Positions 48,324 to 60,199 are shown, counted from the stretch's first letter. The stretch: 64,000 nt of DNA from Echinostoma caproni (GCA_900618425.1 UZAN01039657.1:53192-117191); one strand, 5' to 3'. Translations and numbers: made by a program. The notes: generated by a model from the letters alone, not told the origin.

Positions 48324-51300
48324 ACGTCTATTAATGAACTTTTATTGGTGATTATTTTCTCGGCCAAACGCTTACGAACCTAGTATGAAACGTGACAGTT
48401 CTAGGCAAAATAAATAAGCTCCAGTGTTGTATTTGTTTTTTTTGGTTTTGTTGTTGTTCTTATTTTTGGTGCTGATACCAGTATATCACTATTAACGATA
48501 ATATGGTCAGAAGCCAACGAGCATGAGTTTCTGTATTTGCATTACTGTCTGTTCAGTAAGTGGAATATGCCTCAAAATCAACTATCGGAATTCCTGACAC
48601 ACAAAACAGGGTCCTCGAAAACTGCAATCAGCCTAAGGGCAAAATTAAAAGGATTGATCAATGAGCACCAGAAAGGATCAAAGACTCAAGGCCTGTTATT
48701 CAAACAGCCTCCATGGTCGCGCTGTCATAGTGCTCCTAACTGTGCCACAGTCAATTTAAATAATCCAAATTTTTGACTTTCTGTTGTCCATCAGAAAACG
48801 AAGTCACGCTGTACATTGTTCAGCCTTATCTCTCAGATCGGGATAACCCAAACGTTTTTTTCGAAAGGCGTATGTTTGCTACCATCTATTGCTGATCGAT
48901 GAATTTTATGTGTAACTGTTCGGGGCCTAGCGTCGACTTCTCCTGTCGCCTATCTGTTGAAACTACAGTGCATAAAATATATCTGATTTATGTGGCGCTG
49001 CTTGCCTGTCGCATTTTTCGGAGTTTTCACGACAGTTGTCCACACCACTACTGACCGATTGAGCACAGTTTGGAGTAAAAAGGGAAATATTCAATAATAT
49101 ATGGCGAAATTTGTTTTCTTTTAATGTCTTCAATTCACATAGGCGGGTTAGGTTGCTCAATCGTATTCAACTGAACACGTTAATTTTCAAATGGTATCTT
49201 TACCGTCACACTTAATACCTTGTAGCCCAGGTCATTATAAAGCCGATGGAGTATCAGACCAGGACTATATGAATAACAGCCCACTATGGAATGTGAAAGA
49301 AATCAAGTTGTTCTCCTTTAAGGAATATGTTCAACTTTCATAAAGAGTGGAAAGCAGGAAGAGGTAATGTGTGGTGCATAGTGATGAATTCCAAACTCTA
49401 AATACACAACTTTTGTGTTTGCAGATTCGACATTAAACCGGATAGCGCTACCGAGCGATGTAATACTAGTTGATCAGGAACTTAATCTTCTATAAATCAC
49501 GAACTGGACAACCTGATATAAACTGCTTTTGGTTTGGTTTTGTTTTCTTTTTATCTCGACGACCAAACTTAAAGAGAACCATTAACTTATTTAATGCTTT
49601 GGCAGCAACTATTGCACATGATAGAGAGAGAGCTGCAAAGCTAAGGACACAATTAATGGTCTGTGCAAGTAATAAGCACAGACTATTAATTAGTTCAATA
49701 CTAAACCACATCAGTCAGTCATGCCCGATGAGTGGACACATTTTCGGTATTTCATCGGAAATGCCCTGACAAAAGTTTGTACAGAGGCACGCGTAAATAA
49801 TTTGGGCTTTGATTAACATGGGAAAGTTGGAATGATGTAAACATAGTTCACATAAGCTTTGAATTAATAAACCTTAGATCTCTATACACCAACATGTTGT
49901 TTAGCTGAGGAACCATTGTCAAAATATGTTGTTCTTTGGTGCAGGACCTTAATTTATTGCCCAATATAATAAGTGCAGAAGGATAAGGTGAGTATAAAGA
50001 TAAAGAAAACTTTTGGATGATTTGCACTTTTTTGGTAAAAATGGTAACATGGTAAAACAAATAAGTTCGTAGCAAAACCTGCTATATACACGTACCCCTT
50101 CATACAGAAAATCATCGTCCTTTATCTAACTGGCTTGTGGTAAACCGGGCACCGATTGCTGCGGGTCTGGTGGAATAATTTTTCTTCTCAAAAATCGATT
50201 GAGCTAATCCAAGCTTAATACTCTAAATTCTTCAGTATAGTTATTGTCTTACTGCTTACAGTGTGCTATCATTTTTTCTCCTTGCGCATTACTTTACGAT
50301 TTTTTTCTTTTTTTTCTTTTCTTTCTGTTTCCACTGAATTTTCGTGAAAATCGTTGAAAACTCTCCCTTCAGGTTTTATATAGTTAAAATATACTAAGTG
50401 AGCGAAACGCATAAGTATAAAATTTCATCATACTGCTTTTTGTGAAAAAAAACCGTGATGTAGAGTAATATTGCGACAAAAGTATTGCTCATCTCGGATT
50501 GGATTCAAATAAAGCAAGTTTGTAGAGCAGTCGTTCCACTTCAAAAGCTCAAAATACGTCTACCAGATTTCGAAACGTCTCTTCGTTGACGGACAACCAT
50601 TCTTGTGCGTAAGAGCACTCTCAAGCTCCCCTCTTGTGACGTACAGGGGTTGACCAAAATGATAATACATAAATTTATTACGGTTTCCAATGCCATAAGT
50701 GCATATATATAGCTTTTGTTGAAGGGCAGCAATTTGGAACTTTATTGACACCTGTAATCTTCCTAATTCTCATGTATCACCATCTGAATTGGTGCAGCTT
50801 TTAGTGTCATGCTAAAATCTATGGTAGTTCAGGTTTTACAGCTCAAAATCAGAAAACGTTTGATGTAACTCAGCAGTGAAGCCTATTCTTTCTCATAGCT
50901 GATTATTTTTTCGTGTTGCTGTTTATTCTGACCAATCCAAGTATTCTGAAACGTTGGTCATTGGGAGAAGGAGATGTGTTGAAAGTCACAATGTCACACC
51001 AGTTCAACCAAAATCTGTATTTTCTCGGATTGAAATACAACTTGTAGATTAGAAAACCCTTAATATTCTTCACTACGTTGATATTCCTGTACAAAGAGTG
51101 ACTAGATAACTCGGACCACGAATCGAAAATTTGGCCATACCAACAGCGAAATTTTATCATTGATCCCTTGATCGAAGTATCTGTGTTTCCTACCGACAGA
51201 AGTTCTACAAATTCGGTAGAACTAAGTTGAGTTTATTTTTGTCACTAAAGTATACATTTATGTATCTCGAGTATCAGTTCACAAGAAACGAGAGTCCATA

Positions 51301-52208
51301 TGACGAGTTATTCTTCCTTTCCACTTCCTATTTTTCAATATCTAATTTACAGTAATTTCTCTGGTGATTGACTCGAGAATTGTTACTTTTCCGTGGAACG
51401 AGAGACCAAATGGATCACATTATACTTGACTTCGTCTGAATGCTCACTGGGATGCCCCATTCACATTGTTTTCTTTTCGTTGTGATTGCCTTTTATTTCA
51501 TAGCACATATGTCATGATTGGTTGTATCGTTTAGTTATTATGTATATAATTCGCACCGTTTGGTAGAACGCTTCTGTTCTCTTTTTCTCAACTTCAAAAT
51601 TCTTCGGATTTATTCTGTCACGAAGTCATCAAAATTTACGGGTCAAAGGACTGTTCCGGAGTCTCGAAGATGGAATGGTAAAAAGTTGTTTCAAGGTCAT
51701 GTGATGAGATGACCCCTCTACACCAAACTAACTTGCTTCATTTAAATTGAGTCCATTGTAATAAAAGATACAAAAGACATTTTCGTTTTTACGACTTTCT
51801 AAATTTGACTCATGTATCAATAAAAATTGTTATTGTTCTTTGCCAGTATGTGGAGCTCGTGAGAATCGTTTTATCTTGAGGCTTGCATGAATCGAAATGG
51901 ATCAGGCCGGCAAACGTTGTAGGAAGACCATCTTTGCACCAATCTTTTTATACTTTGCTCAAAGTTGTTTGAACTTAGGATATACCAACTTTCAAATTCA
52001 AATTCAACTTTAAATTACGGGAAAAAACTCAAGAAAGACTTTGCTTATGAAATTCCATAGGGTGTTTGCACTTCTGTTCGGAGCACGATTCACGACATCA
52101 CAGTTAGTCCATGAAAGTAAAATAGTAATTTAATGTTTTTGACAAGCACAGGAGAATATATTATGTAGTTGGGTGTTGAAACCTAATGTTTGCCAGAGCA
52201 TCATCAAG

Positions 52209-52535
52209 CTAACGCTTGAAAGATACTAATGTTGGCGCACAGACCACGTGAGGTGATAGAGAGTTCCATGTGATGCACACCCTGACTGCAAACGAATGGA
52301 CCCTGCAGTCGAGACGGCTCTTTTGGAGTGCCAAATTCAGTGGATGCCATCTGAGGTGAACATTGGTTGATAGAACCAAAAGAGATCTACATGGATGGTT
52401 GGGCTGTTGGAAAATCCGATACAGTAAGATCATATCGCCTCTGATTTGACGATATTGAGACGAGTATAGCCCCAGTAGCTGTAATCTTTCGTCATAGGTC
52501 TTGGAATGTACACCTTTGACCATCTTGGTAGCCAT
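52209..52535 (-). pseudogene. CR1 RT C-terminal block
   Basis: 108 codons ending at the element's stop, with TYDERLQLLGLYSSQYR, GDMILLYRIF, a run of basic and hydrophobic residues, and CITWNSLSPHVV then LVSFKR. These are the standard last blocks of CR1/Jockey RTs. Confidence 0.85.
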
Positions 52536-52801
52536 TCTCTGTGGATGTTCAAGTGCCTTCCGATCTCGCTGCAGCCATGGGTTCCAGGCCTGAATTAAGT
52601 ACTCGGTGTATGGATGGATATATGTGGCTAATAGACCGGCTCAAACGATCCAAAACACGTTTGAGCAGTCCAACGTGTTTTACCGCCATGGATGATGCCC
52701 TGGAACAGTTTGTGGAGCAACTGAAGTCTGCGCGAATGATTACTCCCAGATCCTTCTCGGATGGAGCATGAGGCAGAGTTTCGTGTCCGAGGGTGTAGGA
52801 A

Positions 52802-53594
52802 NNNNNNNNNNNNNNNNNNNNNNNNNNNNNNNNNNNNNNNNNNNNNNNNNNNNNNNNNNNNNNNNNNNNNNNNNNNNNNNNNNNNNNNNNNNNNNNNNNN
52901 NNNNNNNNNNNNNNNNNNNNNNNNNNNNNNNNNNNNNNNNNNNNNNNNNNNNNNNNNNNNNNNNNNNNNNNNNNNNNNNNNNNNNNNNNNNNNNNNNNNN
53001 NNNNNNNNNNNNNNNNNNNNNNNNNNNNNNNNNNNNNNNNNNNNNNNNNNNNNNNNNNNNNNNNNNNNNNNNNNNNNNNNNNNNNNNNNNNNNNNNNNNN
53101 NNNNNNNNNNNNNNNNNNNNNNNNNNNNNNNNNNNNNNNNNNNNNNNNNNNNNNNNNNNNNNNNNNNNNNNNNNNNNNNNNNNNNNNNNNNNNNNNNNNN
53201 NNNNNNNNNNNNNNNNNNNNNNNNNNNNNNNNNNNNNNNNNNNNNNNNNNNNNNNNNNNNNNNNNNNNNNNNNNNNNNNNNNNNNNNNNNNNNNNNNNNN
53301 NNNNNNNNNNNNNNNNNNNNNNNNNNNNNNNNNNNNNNNNNNNNNNNNNNNNNNNNNNNNNNNNNNNNNNNNNNNNNNNNNNNNNNNNNNNNNNNNNNNN
53401 NNNNNNNNNNNNNNNNNNNNNNNNNNNNNNNNNNNNNNNNNNNNNNNNNNNNNNNNNNNNNNNNNNNNNNNNNNNNNNNNNNNNNNNNNNNNNNNNNNNN
53501 NNNNNNNNNNNNNNNNNNNNNNNNNNNNNNNNNNNNNNNNNNNNNNNNNNNNNNNNNNNNNNNNNNNNNNNNNNNNNNNNNNNNNNNNNNNNNN
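52802..53594. other. Assembly gap (793 N)
   Basis: All N. Flanking RT blocks lie in the same reading frame across the gap, and 264 missing codons is about the length of the palm between them, so the gap size is plausible. Confidence 0.99.
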
Positions 53595-53904
53595 TGGCTG
53601 GGTCACTACGGCAGCCACCTTTGTAAATTGGTGAAATGAAACCGCTTTTCCACACCTGAGAAAGCACGGTATCTTCAAACAGTTTTTGGTGTAGCTCGCC
53701 TAAAGGATCGGCTATGTGATTTGCCAGGGTGATAAGGGCTTGTGGATGAATGTTATCTAAACCCGGTGATGAGTTCTCCTTCAAAGCCAGGAGCTTTGCC
53801 TTCATCCTTTCGAGAGAAAAGATAATGCCTGTCAGTAATGGGTAAGGAATATGTTCCAGTAAACGGGGAAGTACGAACCCAGTGTTACTGGGCCCATTGA
53901 CCAC

Positions 53905-54189
53905 TTAAGAGTACTGTAGTCTAAGCATTTCTGCAGCCTCCTTGTTTGTCGCTGAAAAACGTCCTGCTGATTTTAGTATCGGAACGCCGTGTTTGGCTTT
54001 CCGGGAAGCGTTTACTTGCTTATATAATAGCTTAGGGTTTGCGATAAACTTCCTCGCCAGCATATCGTGATAATTGTGCTTGTTTTCCCGCACCAAATTT
54101 GTACAGTGATTTCGAAGGAGCCTGTAAGCTTCCCAAGTGCTGGGGCATGGACAGCGTCTGAACTCCGTCCAGTGAAAGTCCGTTTGCAT
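53905..54189 (-). pseudogene. CR1 pre-RT linker fragment
   Basis: 94 codons with the YRLLRNHCTNLVRENKHNYHD and NPKLLYKQVNASRK blocks found between endonuclease and RT in CR1 elements. A single in-frame TAA separates it from the RT block, which continues immediately in the same frame. Confidence 0.8.
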
Positions 54190-54199
54190 TATCCATTTC

Positions 54200-55440
54200 C
54201 TAGTTAGACTGCGAATTACCGATTTTCGAAAAGTTGAATAACCTGTACTTCGTTTTTGTAATCGTGATACCGCCCCCGCCCCCGCATCACCACGAGCGGA
54301 TGAGAAGTGATGCCTGCACGGGAAATGTTCAAGTCATTTACTGCGACAATTTTGACGGCAAAAAAAATAGATTTCATGATGTCTGACGCCACTCACACTC
54401 TCGTATTCTCTTCAGATAGGTTAACAGGACTTAACTCACCTTCCTCTGTATGTTAGTGATTATGTAATATTTAAGGTTATTTTCATTCACGAATCGCAAT
54501 TAAATTCGCTTGTTTCATGTTGGACACGTGTTTTCATCTACAACAAGAGATCAAAGGGCTGAAAGCTGAATGAAGGTGACTTTCTTTTTAGGTTCGTATC
54601 TGTTAGCGATGTTTTTATCTCACTGTACTGATCCCAGAATTTTTTGCTTAGAAAATACACCCAGATAGCATATATACATAAATTTACATAGGAGAGACTA
54701 ATATGGGAATAAGTTCCAATGAACCAACCTGTCAGACTACTTTTTTCTGATAATCTGTTTGATCAATCGCGAAGAGCAGATGGTTAACAGTTGCTAACTC
54801 AATAACTGTGAAAGCGTTTTTGAAACGTGGCGATCATGTGCGTGAACACGTACACGCTGGTACACGTGTGCGGGCGAACACACACACGCACAAAGATTTG
54901 ACCTCAGATAACCCGATGGTGAAGCCCGGGGATGTGAGAAAAACGCAACGGATAGGAGCTGGGAAAAAAAGGGAACTGATTTAGCCTTATTTGTCACGCT
55001 TTGCTCATGCTGTCCTCAAACACGCTCTCGATATGTTGCCGTCTCTTTTCTGTTCATATTCCTATCTCCCACGTGTACACACACATACACACACATGCAC
55101 GTATATTCATAATCCAGCACCCAGTACTAGCCTTCCTCTTCACCCGCTTCTCGCTTTAAATTCACCCCTCGTCCAATCGGCTTTTCTTCTGGTCCAAACT
55201 TGTCCGCATCCGGGTCAGTCACTGTTTTATTAGTTTTCATTGAAAGTGGCAATAACCGGACAAATCGTAAGCCTGCACTGCACGGCTATTCACTCAGAGC
55301 AAGCTAAGGTCGCCAGCCAGATGGATATATACAAGAAAAACGAATAGGTAATTTTTTATCCCCAAAAGGTCTCAGATTTCAAACAAATTCACTGTTTGCA
55401 CATTCCAGAGGTGTGAGTATGTCAATCGGAAGAGCAGAGC
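54200..55440. other. No gene seen; CA repeat
   Basis: AT-rich apart from a C-rich run at about 54273-54287. Contains a short (CA)n tract at 55077-55100. No recognisable coding content. Confidence 0.5.
55077..55100 (+). repeat. Imperfect (CA)n microsatellite
   Basis: A run of CA units with two single-base interruptions. Confidence 0.85.
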
Positions 55441-55444
55441 AGGA

Positions 55445-57960
55445 TTTTTTTAAATGTCTCTGACGACTGCTTTCCGTGCCAGAAGTATCGAAAGATATGG
55501 GATAACGCACACACTGTTGGTATTGATACGAGTATCCACAAGTTTATAACGACATCTGGTTACGGAAGTGGAAACACATTGTTTAAGTTCTGTGTATAAC
55601 GAGTGAGTGATATCCGATAAAACAGTTATTTCAGAAGTTTTCGCAAAAGGCAAAATGTTTGTCGGCGAAGAAGTTCACAAGTGTAATTGGGGAATATCGC
55701 TTGTGCGTGAAATAATTTTAACAGACCGGTGTAGAGTCGTGTAGTCTTTAACTCTAAGATGGGCAAATAAAACTCCGGTGCAGTGGAGAAGCTGAGTGAA
55801 AACACAAGAATATACAAAACGGTTGAACGAATACAGTGCAACTTTTAATGATTGAAAGCGGGAAGTAAAGAAGCAATGGTCGAATCTTTTTAAAAGTGGA
55901 GATGAGCTGTGGAATCTTGACAGATAGTAACATCCAGTTGTTGCAAAGAACATACTGGGGAACATACTGGGGAGAGGCTAGTTACCGACACGGTACAAAG
56001 CAATATCTTTCAAAATAAAGTAGTCTCTCTCCTTGGCTATTTCGGTAAAGTCCCTACATTTAGATGCGCTAATAGATCATTTTGAGTACAAAGATCATAA
56101 GCTAAAGGCAGACAAATTGGTTTGAAGCTGTGAGAAATGAAAATCATCTTGAAATTTCGAACCCGTGATAAAATCAACAACATAACTGATAAGATCTTCT
56201 CGATATGTGCACAGGCTTCGAATATAAAAAGCGAAAAGAAAATAGGTTATTATTTTTCCCTGGAGCACCCCCAAATTGACAGGTAGCGAGTCAGAGGATT
56301 TTCCAAGGAATTGGACCAGTAAAATCATCTTGGATTAGAGACAGAATAGTCATGGTGTATAGACCGAAGCCTGTCCCTATCAACACAATTAAGTGTCTAC
56401 TGTAGTCGAGGAAACACACACAGAATGCTGTACCATAACTGTCTAGGGATTGCAAAACTAAATTTACCAACTGCGCAAAGGCATCCAAGGTAGAACGTGG
56501 TTTTCTATAAACGAACTGTCTGTGATCAAACTGCTTAGTAAAATAGAAATGCAGGCGATGGGTAGAAATTTCAGGACTGGTGTGGTGAGCGCGAGTCTCC
56601 AACGGTCGCTAGTTTTTTGTTCCTCGAAGGAACGGTTGGAAACTCTGATAAGTAGCTCCGCCAGATAATACGCACATTCCTTGAGGACGACAGGACATGG
56701 TCCGTTGGGGCCGGAAGCTTTAGATGTCTTGAGACACATCAACTGTGTCAACACCTGAGTAGAATGGAAATACAAAACTTCCCAACAGTCAACTGATTGA
56801 AAAATATGATTCCAATACTCCCGTTATAGTTGACGTGGAAAACATGTCGTTGCGTTCCGCTGTTGTGGGTTAAGGCCTGCGTAGTCTGACATTTGTTCTG
56901 CAGAGTTTTTTCAGCGAAATCCTTATTTGCTTGTAATTCCGATCAAGTAGGGTTTCACTGTAGAGTCTGTCAAAATTTGGGACATCAACCGTGATCAGCG
57001 CTGAAACTTGTTTAAAGAATTTTCGGTCATGATTTGTATACGCCCATTCTTTGATTCTTCTGAAGGTCTTCAACGTGGGAGAAGGAAATCTGGCGGAACC
57101 CCTGTGTACATAAGGACCATGGGACAGCTGAGGTCAAAGCAGAATTTCAAATGAGCGGTGGGTTGTTCACAATCGACCGAGACATTTGGGCCATAGAACC
57201 GAACAAGACGTCCATGAAGGAACATTTCTTTTAGTGATGACAAGTGCGCCGGGTCACAATGCCCACGGGAAATCCTCCGGTTGGATGTACGTGTCAGTGA
57301 ACCATGATGTTTCGTTCAGTAGAATTTCGGCAAAACATATATGATACAGTGGTCGAGTTCGTATAGCAAACTGGTCAGGATCGTTCGAAAACAAGGTCAA
57401 GCTGTACTTTCCCTCTTTTGGGGAAGCTTCCAGGACTGTGGAAAGAGAGGGAGATCAAGAAGTTAACATCGGTATGGTTAAAATCATGTGTAATGTTAAA
57501 AGAGGAGCGTTCACTGTCGCTAGAAAGTGTGGATATAAATAAATCAGCAAACGTCTGTAAATCAAAATTTGTACAGGAGGGCACGATGTAAATTCTCGAT
57601 GCTACAATAGAACGCTATTTACTTAGGAAACCGGGTTAAAACTGAACCGAAATACATAAGATGTGACCTATGTTGCAGGTGAAGATACAGTTGGTAGATT
57701 TACACAGAGAACATTTAGTGTACATTATTAGAGCACCACCACGATTTCGAAGTAAACGGTTTCCATCCAACCGGTGCATATAAAAGAAATTCAACTCATC
57801 CAAAGAGTCGTTGATGTCCGGATGCAATCAAGTTTCTAACAGCATAACTATCCCCAATGCATTATCATCCTTATCAATTTTATGAAGTAGTCACTTTTTC
57901 AAATAGTGATAGTATATTTGCTGAGCAAATAGCGGGTATATACATTTTCTGGGGGTTTTG
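55445..57960 (-). mobile_element. CR1/Jockey-type LINE, copy 2: APE endonuclease + RT, broken
   Basis: Same family as the 10.4-kb copy, opposite strand. The endonuclease begins near 57900 with a GIVMLLET block whose next Trp codon is a stop, then LHPDINDSLDELNFF, and RNRGGALIMY (57.75 kb). Linker pieces lie at 57.07-56.87 kb. RT: KASGPNGPCPVVLKE and SDRWRLALTTPVLKF (56.7 kb), RQFVYRKPRSTLDAFAQLV, VCFLDYSRHLIVLI at the catalytic A block (second half degenerate), SLPVNLGVLQG, and the palm reading YVVD instead of YADD. The thumb shows VKIISRTSDIPQ (55.69 kb). The C-terminal block, with CVIPYLSILL, ends at 55.45 kb. Many stops; inactive. Confidence 0.85.
56464..56775 (-). pseudogene. RT N-terminal fragment of LINE copy 2
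   Basis: 103 codons matching the finger blocks of copy 1: TSKASGPNGPCPVVLKE, then LAELLIRVSNRSFEEQ, then WRLALTTPVLKF. The match to copy 1's PDRVSPIVLKNF and WRVALVIPV blocks fixes family and orientation. Confidence 0.75.
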
Positions 57961-57969
57961 TGATGCGCA

Positions 57970-59000
57970 AAGCTACTTGTCAGCCTGCTCGGTGCTTTTT
58001 AACGAAACCTGACCTTGACGGTCTATCGTTTTGTATTTAATTTTAACTTGATGACCGAAATGATAAAGAATGTCACTATTCCAAAATAACACATCTGGTT
58101 TTAAATTATATAAAGATTCCGAGGCGTAGGTAAAAACATGAAAGCGATAAAAACATTTTATTGCAGCATATACGTGGATAACGTATCCACTGGATCTCAT
58201 GACCGAATTTCGAAAGCCCCTCAATTTGAACGTTAGATTATTTTGTCTCCATCCTTTGCCTCATCACTTGTAGATGCGTAGTAAAAAAATCGACAAACAA
58301 CATTGTGAACGCAAGAAGCGGACAAGGAGAAAGGAAATGAAGAAGTGCGTAGAATTATCAAGTTAAAAATGAAGTTGATGAGTAATAGAAAAACCAGAAG
58401 GGAAAGTATTAACATGAAGTCATTGAAAGGGAGGGATGAGAACATAAGTAGTTCTATATAGGAGACTATGCCCAACTACGATTTCAAAAGCGAATTGATA
58501 TGGTTTCCGTATTTTTCCGTATTTTCTCATGTTAACCCTGAATGCGGTTTCAGGGTTTTATGAAGAATTTTGTGAAAGTCAAATTAGGGGTACATTCCGA
58601 ATTATTGTTTACAAGGAATTCCATGAGCATGTTGTTCACATTCTTCACTGATCCATTGTGAAAATTAGTCGGATAAATAGCCGAATTGTGATTACTAGTT
58701 TTCCAAAAAAGTGATACTACATTGGCGAAAGGAAACAGAGCAAAATCCAGTCAAACTGAATCCGCCGGATTCATACTATGAAATGGCCCACGATTTCTGT
58801 CTTGTTGTTCTCTGTATTAACTTTTTCGTTATAATATGAAGAAGGTTTGGAATTTTTTTAAAATAATACAACGGACATTCACACGCATTAAGTAAACACG
58901 AGTGTGAAAACTGAGTGAGTAGTGTTCTCGACCGTGGAAAAAAGCCTTATTCGAGTGATCAAAGCACAGCGAGTACATAGTCCAACTGCGTAGACTAACC
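57970..59000. other. No gene seen
   Basis: AT-rich, with only short ORFs on the minus strand (57973-58224, 58233-58475). The second has a hydrophobic stretch but no recognisable family. Confidence 0.4.
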
Positions 59001-59004
59001 TCAC

Positions 59005-59173
59005 TAACAAGTGCGGTGGTGACCAATTGGTTAGGTTACCAACTTGTGATCTGTGAGTTCCGGTTTCTAACCGCTCCACTGCCGCCCGTCTTGCTGGGCA
59101 GCCTTTGTATAGCCGTGGCTCCGCTTCCTGAATGTTGACTGCACATTTGTATATTCAATAAATAAAAATGTAA
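59005..59173 (+). repeat. tRNA-derived SINE with AATAAA-containing tail
   Basis: A head resembling a serine-type tRNA has an A-box-like TGACCAATTGGTTAG at about 59018-59032 and a B-box-like GGTTTCTAACC at about 59062-59072. A unique body (GGGCAGCCTTTGTATAGCCG region) follows, ending in ATTCAATAAATAAAAATG. The body and tail recur inverted at 62345-62425, proving a dispersed family. Pol III transcription from the internal boxes is the expected mode. No clear target-site duplication. Confidence 0.7.
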
Positions 59174-59219
59174 AAAAGCATTTTAGTATTTATTAAATCA
59201 AGCATCAACAACGTAAACA

Positions 59220-59790
59220 ACAAGAGAGAGAATTTGCTGTCGGTTTGCTACTCTATCTCTCACCAATCGGTTAAAGGATTCTTTCGGAACACAGAGTTCA
59301 GATGGACCCTGTTTTGTGTTTTGCCCTCTAGATCACCGCATATCCTCATTCGTATTTACGTTTTACTGTACTATCTTCACTGGTCCCCTCTTATCTGCAG
59401 TGGTCTATTTTAAAGTCAAAGTCAAAGTTTTATTATTTATCAAGGACCATACACTAGTCCCCCAATCCCTTGATTTCCTCGTGATATCTAGTTGTCTTCC
59501 CCGTGAGCACCTCGTACGCACACCATTTTAAGCTTGAAAAATATTCTCCTGGAGGACTTAGTCCGACTTTCCTCATCCAAGATATTCTGAACTGAGTCAA
59601 TTCCCTTCGATATAAATTTCTTAGAGGAACGCATTGAGGCTTACCGGCGTTCTGTTCTTCCCTACTTTGCTATACTTTTCCCATATTCATAACTCTTTGT
59701 AGCTAATCGGTGCAAGCTACACTAATCACCATTGTCTTCAATTTGTTGTTGTCCATCTGGTACTGGTAATTTTTTGAACAATGTTAACAC
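59220..59790 (+). mobile_element. CR1/Jockey-type LINE, copy 3: RT C-terminal fragment
   Basis: It aligns by motif with the ends of copies 1 and 2. A thumb-like hydrophobic stretch lies near 59316-59400, PREHLV near 59500 (copy 1 has the same string near 12760), and EERIEAYRRSVLPYFAIL at about 59620-59675, the counterpart of SIVPHLARFL in copy 1. Frames shift between blocks. Its 5' part is missing; a SINE lies immediately upstream. A (TCAAAG)n tract interrupts it at 59412-59427. Confidence 0.6.
59411..59475 (-). mobile_element. Possible nested LINE 3' tail with (CTTTGA)n
   Basis: On the minus strand the order is a short body, AATAATAAAA, then CTTTGA hexamers. That is the same architecture as the AATAAA plus hexamer ends of the CR1 copies at 26.3 and 52.0 kb, with a different hexamer. 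It sits inside LINE copy 3 in the opposite orientation, suggesting a nested insertion only tens of bases long. The left limit is fixed by the hexamers; the right limit is a guess. Confidence 0.4.
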
Positions 59791-59829
59791 AGTGGTTGTG
59801 GTCGTTAGATATTTACCAGTTGAGGTACA

Positions 59830-60192
59830 TCAATTTCGAGAAAAACGTTCGTATGCAGTCAAAACGTCCACGGTGGAATGTCTTTGGTACACCGAAGCGA
59901 AGCGCGCAGCAAACTGAACGATTGTAGAATATCTTCTCTCCACGTATCTGTACTTACACGCGCAATGAGCTGAATACAGACCTACGTGGACTGAACAAAA
60001 CTGTGGTGATGTTCTTTGACCTATTTCGTTCTGTACGATCACTCCACGCGGTGGTCGTACAAATAGAACTCTATGATTTCCTTCGCGCACTGCTACGGTT
60101 TTGGTCAAAGCACGATATGTTACTTGATTGTCCGTGGGTGGGGATATTTCGGTAAGGAGATATAAGCCACAGCGTCTACGCAACTCATGCAA
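59830..60192 (-). CDS. Coding-like ORF, unknown product (120 aa); strand uncertain
   Basis: 120 codons on the minus strand with high G-first codon use (about 29%) and balanced residues; a basic N-terminus (ELRRRCG), a VTYRALTKTVAVREGN segment, then several Cys (CSVHVG, AHCACKYR). No family recognised. The plus strand is also open from 59928 to a consensus donor G|GTAAGG at 60151/60152, so an exon on that strand is an equal alternative. An acceptor-like tag ends at 59927. The region is less AT-rich than its flanks. One strand is probably coding, but the sequence alone does not say which. Confidence 0.22.
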   Translation of the reverse strand: MHELRRRCGLYLLTEISPPTDNQVTYRALTKTVAVREGNHRVLFVRPPRGVIVQNEIGQRTSPQFCSVHVGLYSAHCACKYRYVERRYSTIVQFAARFASVYQRHSTVDVLTAYERFSRN

Positions 60193-60199
60193 TACAATA

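Larger units (their letters stand above)
44570..51985. other. Mostly unassigned AT-rich DNA
   Basis: No gene firmly supported. Contents: an ORF with a membrane-like segment (45671-45988, listed), a possible LINE C-terminus (47997-48323, listed) and a T/C-rich polypyrimidine tract at about 50297-50335. Other ORFs are short and unrecognised. Confidence 0.4.
51992..54190 (-). mobile_element. CR1-family LINE with assembly gap in the RT
   Basis: Read on the minus strand: a pre-RT linker at 54189-53905, an in-frame TAA at 53905-53907, then RT fingers with LKENSSPGLDNIHPQAL and VWKSGFISPIYKGG. A 793-base N gap replaces the palm. Then come the thumb (EKDLGVIIRADFSCSTNCS, VGLLKRVLDRLS), a frameshift near 52600, IQAWNPWLQRD, and the C-terminal block with ERLQLLGLYSSQYR and AVRVCITWNSLSPHVV. 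After the stop, a 3' UTR ends in TTTGAA-type repeats at 51992-52009. The endonuclease is absent, so the copy is 5'-truncated. The stop and the frameshift make it inactive. Confidence 0.9.

Noticed and set aside
52740..53678. ORFs of about 290-310 codons on both strands
   Set aside because: They are artefacts of reading through the N gap; only the frame of the CR1 RT has coding flanks.
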